64,000 nt of DNA from JACVRW01 sp963826165 (GTDB lineage: Bacteria; Actinomycetota; Thermoleophilia; Solirubrobacterales; Thermoleophilaceae), in contig CAWGWC010000017.1 in NCBI GenBank assembly GCA_963826165.1, positions 434,001-498,000 on the forward strand. The letters run 5' to 3'. This document shows positions 60,345-64,000 of the stretch, piece by piece. The position numbers and the translations under genes are program-made. The notes beneath the pieces are model-generated. The model was not told where the DNA came from and searched no databases. It saw only the letters and a list, made by a program, of their open reading frames with translations. Every line of letters starts with the position of its first letter. Positions within the stretch are counted from its first letter, which is position 1.

Positions 60345-61098
60345 CCCGCCGCGCCACCCACACCTCTTCGCCCGGCCAGCGCCGGGCCCAGCCGCGCACG
60401 AGGTAGAAGCGCAGCTCGTCCTCGGGGCCCTCGGGAGCGCGCAGCTCGTGCAGCGCCTCGACCTCGAAGCCGGTGTCGCGCAGCAGCGCCAGCATCTCAC
60501 CGTGGGGGAGGTGCCAGTCCGGTGCCTCCTCGTCGGGCCAGTCGATTCGGTGAAGGCCGAACTGGGGCCGCTCGAGGCGCTCGCCGGCCGGGTCGTCCGA
60601 ATCCGGTGAGCACAGCATCGAGATCACCGAGTTGCACAGGAAGATCAGCCGGCCGCCGGGACGCAGCAGGCGGTGAGCCTCGGGAATCCATGCGTACGGG
60701 TCGCACCAGATGGCCGCTCCGTACTCGGAGAAGGCGATGTCGAAGGAGCCGTCGGCGAAAGGCGGGGCCTCGGCGCTGGCGTGCACCAGCGGAAACTCGA
60801 GGCCATGCTCGCGCTGGAGCTCGCGGGCGGTGGCGAGCTGAGCCTCGGACACGTCGAGGCCCACGGGCCGCCCCCCGAGACGGGCGAACCAGGCGGACCA
60901 GTAACCGGTGCCGCAGCCGAGGTCGATCACGTCCCGTCCCTCCACGTCGGGCAGGATCCGGACCTCGCTCTCCGGGACTTCCCAGCCGCCCCAGTGGGGC
61001 TCGTCGCGAGCCCAGGCCACGCGGCCCAGCTCCGCCCAGTTGGGGGCGTCCGCATCCCACATCCTCTGGGCCTCGCGAGCGTGCTCTGACAGGTCCAC
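60337..61098 (-). CDS. SAM-dependent methyltransferase (class I)
   Basis: A 253-residue methyltransferase with motif I VIDLGCGTGYWSAWFA near residue 56, acidic motif II GLDVSEAQLATA, and EAHRLLRPGGRLIFL near residue 138. The substrate is unknown; the family is broad (methyltransferase type 11). Its tail overlaps argD by eight bases, and its head is divergent from argG. Confidence 0.9.
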   Translation of the reverse strand: MDLSEHAREAQRMWDADAPNWAELGRVAWARDEPHWGGWEVPESEVRILPDVEGRDVIDLGCGTGYWSAWFARLGGRPVGLDVSEAQLATARELQREHGLEFPLVHASAEAPPFADGSFDIAFSEYGAAIWCDPYAWIPEAHRLLRPGGRLIFLCNSVISMLCSPDSDDPAGERLERPQFGLHRIDWPDEEAPDWHLPHGEMLALLRDTGFEVEALHELRAPEGPEDELRFYLVRGWARRWPGEEVWVARRVS

Positions 61099-61144
61099 GG
61101 CGCGGCCAAGTAGAACAGGATCGCTCCGATAGGGTCAAGCGCCC

Positions 61145-62419
61145 TTGGCCGACGAACGCCACACGCTGATCAAGACGGCCTCCTACGAGGCCGGTCCCGG
61201 GGAAGTGGGACGCGTTCTTCTGCTCTACTCCGGCGGCCTCGACACCTCGGTGATGCTCAAGTGGATCCAGGACGAGTACGAGGCCGAGGTGGTGGCCCTG
61301 ACCGTCAACCTCGGCCAGCCGGGCGAGGATTACGACGTGGTTCGGGGCAAGGCGCTCCAGCTGGGCGCGCTCGAATGCCACGTGGTCGACGCGCGTGAGG
61401 AGTTCGCGCGCGACTACGTCCTGCCCGCGATAAAGGCCAACGCCCTCTACGGCGGCGGCTACCCGCTGTTCACTGCGCTGGGGCGACCCTTGATCGCCAA
61501 GCTGGCCGTGGAGTACGCGCGCCGCGCCGACTGCGACACCATCGCTCACGGCTGCACCGGCAAGGGCAACGACCAGGTGCGGATCGAGTCGACGGTGATC
61601 GCCCTCGACCCTGCGATGAAGATCATCGCCCCGGTACGCGGCTGGCAGATGGGGCGCGAAGAGGAGATCGCCTATGCGCGCGAGCACGGGATTCCGGTCA
61701 AGGGCGGCACCGAGGCGCCGCCCTACTCGATCGACGACAACCTGTGGGGGCGCTCCTCGGAGGGCGGCGCGATCGAGGACCTCGACGAGCCGCCGCGCGA
61801 CGACGTCTTCGAGCTGGTGACGCGCCCAGAGGAGGCACCGGACGAGTCACAGGACGTGGTCGTCGGCTTCGAGCGCGGCGTGCCGGTGTCCCTCGACGGC
61901 GAGCGGCTTGGCCTGGTGGAGCTGCTCGAGCGCGCCGGAGAGGTCGGCGCCCGCCACGGCGTGGGTATCGTCGATCACATCGAGGACCGCATCGTCGGGC
62001 TCAAGGTGCGCGACCTCTACGAGGTACCGGCGGCGGCGATCGTCCTCACCGCGCACAAGGAGCTGGAGAAGCTCGTGGGCACGATCCATCAGAACAACTT
62101 CAAGCCACAGCTCGATGCCCACTGGGCCTATTTGGTCTACGCCGGTCTGTGGTACGAGCCCCTGGTGTCAGACCTGAACGCGCTGATGGACTCGGTCAAC
62201 GAGCAGATCACCGGGGAGATCACGATGCGGCTCTACAAGGGCTCGGCCCGCGCCGTGGCCCGGCGCTCGCCCAACGCGCTCTACGATCCGGCCCTGGCCG
62301 GCTTCGGCGAGTCGGGTGGCCTGTTCTCCCAGCAGGCCAGCCCGGGCTTCATCGAACTGTGGTCCCTGCAGTCGAGGATGGCTTACAACGTGCGGAAACG
62401 GGGAAGCGAGGAGACATGA
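61145..62419 (+). CDS. argG: Argininosuccinate synthase
   Basis: Joins citrulline and aspartate with ATP. P-loop-like LLLYSGGLDTSVMLKW near residue 27, HGCTGKGNDQVRIE near residue 138 and PYSIDDNLWGRSSEGG near residue 192 identify it. At 424 residues it has an N-terminal extension of about 20. TTG start supported by TAGGGT nine bases upstream. It is separated from argCJBD by the reversed methyltransferase and thus has its own promoter. Confidence 0.97.
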   Translation: MADERHTLIKTASYEAGPGEVGRVLLLYSGGLDTSVMLKWIQDEYEAEVVALTVNLGQPGEDYDVVRGKALQLGALECHVVDAREEFARDYVLPAIKANALYGGGYPLFTALGRPLIAKLAVEYARRADCDTIAHGCTGKGNDQVRIESTVIALDPAMKIIAPVRGWQMGREEEIAYAREHGIPVKGGTEAPPYSIDDNLWGRSSEGGAIEDLDEPPRDDVFELVTRPEEAPDESQDVVVGFERGVPVSLDGERLGLVELLERAGEVGARHGVGIVDHIEDRIVGLKVRDLYEVPAAAIVLTAHKELEKLVGTIHQNNFKPQLDAHWAYLVYAGLWYEPLVSDLNALMDSVNEQITGEITMRLYKGSARAVARRSPNALYDPALAGFGESGGLFSQQASPGFIELWSLQSRMAYNVRKRGSEET

Positions 62420-62592
62420 TGTTCAAGGGCTACACCCTGCTCGGCTGGTTGACGTGGCAAGGCATCCGCGCCGTCGCGAAGCGCAAGCTGGGCCAGAACA
62501 AGGTCAAGCTGGGCGCAGGCGCCACCGTGCTGCTCGCGCTGGTGGCCGCCCTCGTGGCCGCCTGGGCCACGGGCGACGACGACAGCAGCTAG
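62416..62592 (+). CDS. Small membrane protein, unknown
   Basis: A 58-residue peptide beginning ATGATG, with an amphipathic basic part (WQGIRAVAKRKLGQNKVKLG), one membrane helix (ATVLLALVAALVAAWAT) and an acidic GDDDSS end. The ATG overlaps the argG stop (ATGA), and GCGAGGAG lies upstream. It ends tail to tail with the SPW-type gene. Confidence 0.75.
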   Translation: MMFKGYTLLGWLTWQGIRAVAKRKLGQNKVKLGAGATVLLALVAALVAAWATGDDDSS

Positions 62593-63098
62593 CGAGCCGG
62601 ATCGGCGGGCGGGCGGCTGCGCTCGGGCGCCCGCTCCGGTGCGGGCTCCCGCGAATCGGCGGCCGCCAGCTCTCCGGGCGCAGGTGCGGGCTTGGCCCGG
62701 CGCTCCGCCTTGCGCTCGCGCCGGCTTCGCCGCGGCTTGTCCTCTTTCTTGAAGCGGGTCCCGATCGTGACCAAGAGGTGCAGGACGCCGAGCGCGATGA
62801 AGAAGGCGGTGGGCGCGGTCTCGTCGGAGAATCCGGCGATGAACGGCATGGCGATCAGCACGCCGGCGAGCACGTAGTCGAGCACCACGTGTGCCGCCAG
62901 GGGCACGTAGTTGATGAGGCTGGTCGGACCCTCGGTGGCGGCGGCCAGGAACAGCACCACGAGGCCCGCGAGGATGGCCACTGCGACCGCGGCGCCAGAC
63001 TCGAAGCTGAGCAGGAACGGAGAGACGATCAGGAGCACGCCGGCGGCGTACTCGATGAAGCCGTGAACGAAGCGGGGGATCGGCCCTTCCTTGAGCAT
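62589..63098 (-). CDS. SPW-repeat-like membrane protein
   Basis: A 169-residue protein with four to five helices, His residues at membrane ends (FVHGFIEYAAG, VLDYVLAGVL) and a long basic/Pro-rich tail (KKEDKPRRSRRERKAERRAK). It resembles SPW/DUF-type vitamin-K-like four-helix proteins of actinobacteria. ATG 63098 is chosen because GGGTAT lies exactly nine bases upstream; ATG 63137 is beyond that promoter. The gene belongs to the same stress-type promoter group as four others here. Confidence 0.75.
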   Translation of the reverse strand: MLKEGPIPRFVHGFIEYAAGVLLIVSPFLLSFESGAAVAVAILAGLVVLFLAAATEGPTSLINYVPLAAHVVLDYVLAGVLIAMPFIAGFSDETAPTAFFIALGVLHLLVTIGTRFKKEDKPRRSRRERKAERRAKPAPAPGELAAADSREPAPERAPERSRPPADPAR

Positions 63099-63107
63099 GT
63101 AGGGGTT

Positions 63108-63132
63108 ATACCCGCCCCACCACCCGGCAGTC
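63108..63132 (-). promoter_or_regulatory. SigB-like promoter of the SPW-like gene
   Basis: On the minus strand GACT, 15 bases, GGGTAT, nine bases, ATG at 63098. Confidence 0.6.
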
Positions 63133-63198
63133 CGCAAGCTGCGTGGATTGGGCGCCCACTGACCATCCCTGCCAGCCTGAGTCGTCGGCCCCCGACCG

Positions 63199-63204
63199 TA
63201 TAGT
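63199..63204 (+). promoter_or_regulatory. -10 box of dnaE
   Basis: TATAGT ends nine bases before the dnaE ATG. No clear -35 is visible. The mRNA may be leaderless. Confidence 0.5.
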
Positions 63205-63213
63205 CGATCGCCG

Positions 63214-64000
63214 ATGTCGTTCGCGCATCTCCACGTCCACTCCGAGTACTCGGTGCTCGACGGCGCCTGCCGGATAGAGGCGCTGGCCGAGCGTGCCGCC
63301 GCGCACGATCAGCCGGCCCTCGGGCTCACCGATCACGGTGTGATGAACGGTGCCGTGGAGCACTACAAGGCCTGCCGAAAGCACGGAATCAAGCCGATCC
63401 TCGGGCTCGAGGCCTATTTCGTGGACGACCGTGCCACCGAGGCCGTGCGCTATGAGCGCAACCACCTCACCCTGCTGGCGGCCAGCGACCAGGGCTTCCG
63501 CAATCTGGTCAAGCTCAGCTCGGCGGGCTATCTCGAGGGCTACCGCCGCGGCAAGGCCAACGTCGACCTCGAGCTGCTGTCGCGCCACTCCGAGGGCGTG
63601 CTGGCGCTCACCGGCTGCCTGCAGTCACGCATCTGCCGCCGCCTCGTGGACGGCTCGCCGGCCGAGGCCCGGTCCCACGCCGACGCCCTGATGCAGGTGT
63701 TCGGCGCCGACAACGTCTTCTTCGAGGTCCAGAAGAACGGCGTGGCCGATCAGGAGCGCGCCAACGTGGGCATCGCCGAGATCGCCCGCGACGTCGGTCG
63801 CCCCCTGGTGGCCACGGGCGACGTGCACTACCTCCGCCGCGAGGACTACGACAACCACCGCGCGCTGCTCTGCGTGCAGACCAAGAGCACCCTGGCGCAG
63901 CCGAAGCTGTCCTTCGACACCAACGAGTTCTTCCTGAAGAGCACGGGCGAGATGGCCGAGGACTTCGGGGAGTGGCCGGAGGCGCTCGCCACCAGCCTCG
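63214..64000 (+). CDS. dnaE: DNA polymerase III alpha subunit (5' part, runs off the window)
   Basis: The replicative polymerase. The window holds the first 262 codons, the PHP domain: FAHLHVHSEYSVLDG at residues 3-17, GLTDHGVMNGAVEHY near residue 43, NHLTLLAASDQGFRNLVKL and ATGDVHYLRREDYDNHRALL near residue 203. The His/Asp metal residues of PHP (HxHSEYS, DHG, GDVHYL) are intact, as in DnaE with retained or ancestral proofreading. ATG 63214 has no Shine-Dalgarno sequence. Confidence 0.96.
   Translation, partial: MSFAHLHVHSEYSVLDGACRIEALAERAAAHDQPALGLTDHGVMNGAVEHYKACRKHGIKPILGLEAYFVDDRATEAVRYERNHLTLLAASDQGFRNLVKLSSAGYLEGYRRGKANVDLELLSRHSEGVLALTGCLQSRICRRLVDGSPAEARSHADALMQVFGADNVFFEVQKNGVADQERANVGIAEIARDVGRPLVATGDVHYLRREDYDNHRALLCVQTKSTLAQPKLSFDTNEFFLKSTGEMAEDFGEWPEALATSL

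Overview
The window is a contiguous, gene-dense, very GC-rich bacterial chromosome segment. Gene order (thrS-infC-rpmI-rplT-trmH-pheS-pheT-argC-argJ-argB-argD), frequent GTG/TTG starts, 4-base start/stop overlaps, SigB-type GGGTA(C/T) promoters and apparently leaderless genes point to a high-GC actinobacterium. The protein set suggests the deep Thermoleophilia (Solirubrobacter/Conexibacter-like) side; the phylum is fairly sure, the class is inference. No prophage, insertion sequence or CRISPR array is visible, and no gene-free stretch exceeds 300 bases.

Region 1 (1-17.9 kb) is a same-strand glycerol/dihydroxyacetone supercluster interrupted by one reversed aldo/keto reductase gene. It holds glycerol channel (glpF), glycerol kinase (glpK), anaerobic-type G3P dehydrogenase (glpA, frameshifted glpB, glpC), a DhaM that carries a complete PTS relay (EIIA-HPr-full Enzyme I), a CDP-alcohol phosphatidyltransferase, an SDR, an alkyl-DHAP synthase-like flavoprotein, polyphosphate kinase 2, class II aldolase, a HAD phosphatase, dhaL and dhaK. 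Together these feed glycerol and DHA into DHAP, from which lipid (possibly ether-lipid) synthesis and glycolysis branch.

Region 2 (17.9-31.5 kb) is accessory. It has a TetR/MBL-hydrolase pair with two matching operators, an ECF sigma factor with a frameshifted partner and an MscS-like channel, a four-gene envelope-stress operon (holin-like, DUF3618, DUF4235, YihY), two RsbW-like ATPases, and a compact operon of an acidic tandem-repeat peptide, a JmjC/cupin oxygenase and a sucrase/ferredoxin-like protein. That last operon is the best candidate for an undescribed system.

Region 3 (31.6-42.5 kb) has tRNA-Cys, a DHA2 drug exporter, acetate uptake and activation (DUF485, actP, acs), two epimerases, and small stress-type genes ending in a frameshifted MpsC/DUF2294 gene and tRNA-Val.

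Region 4 (42.5-48.7 kb) mixes a phosphoesterase, a DUF47 protein, a class V aminotransferase, a glyoxalase-II-like hydrolase and fumarylacetoacetase. Region 5 (48.7-64 kb) is core: thrS, infC, L35, L20, an rRNA methyltransferase, pheST, argCJBD, a methyltransferase, argG and the start of dnaE.

Two genome-wide patterns emerge. First, GNNT-N14-16-GGGTA(C/T) followed by exactly nine bases and ATG precedes five small stress-type genes or operons. Second, TANNNT boxes lie 6-9 bases before the start codon of many first genes, implying widespread leaderless mRNA. Three genes (glpB, the sigma-linked small gene, mpsC) need a one-base correction in a C-run, which suggests residual sequencing errors or real pseudogenes.
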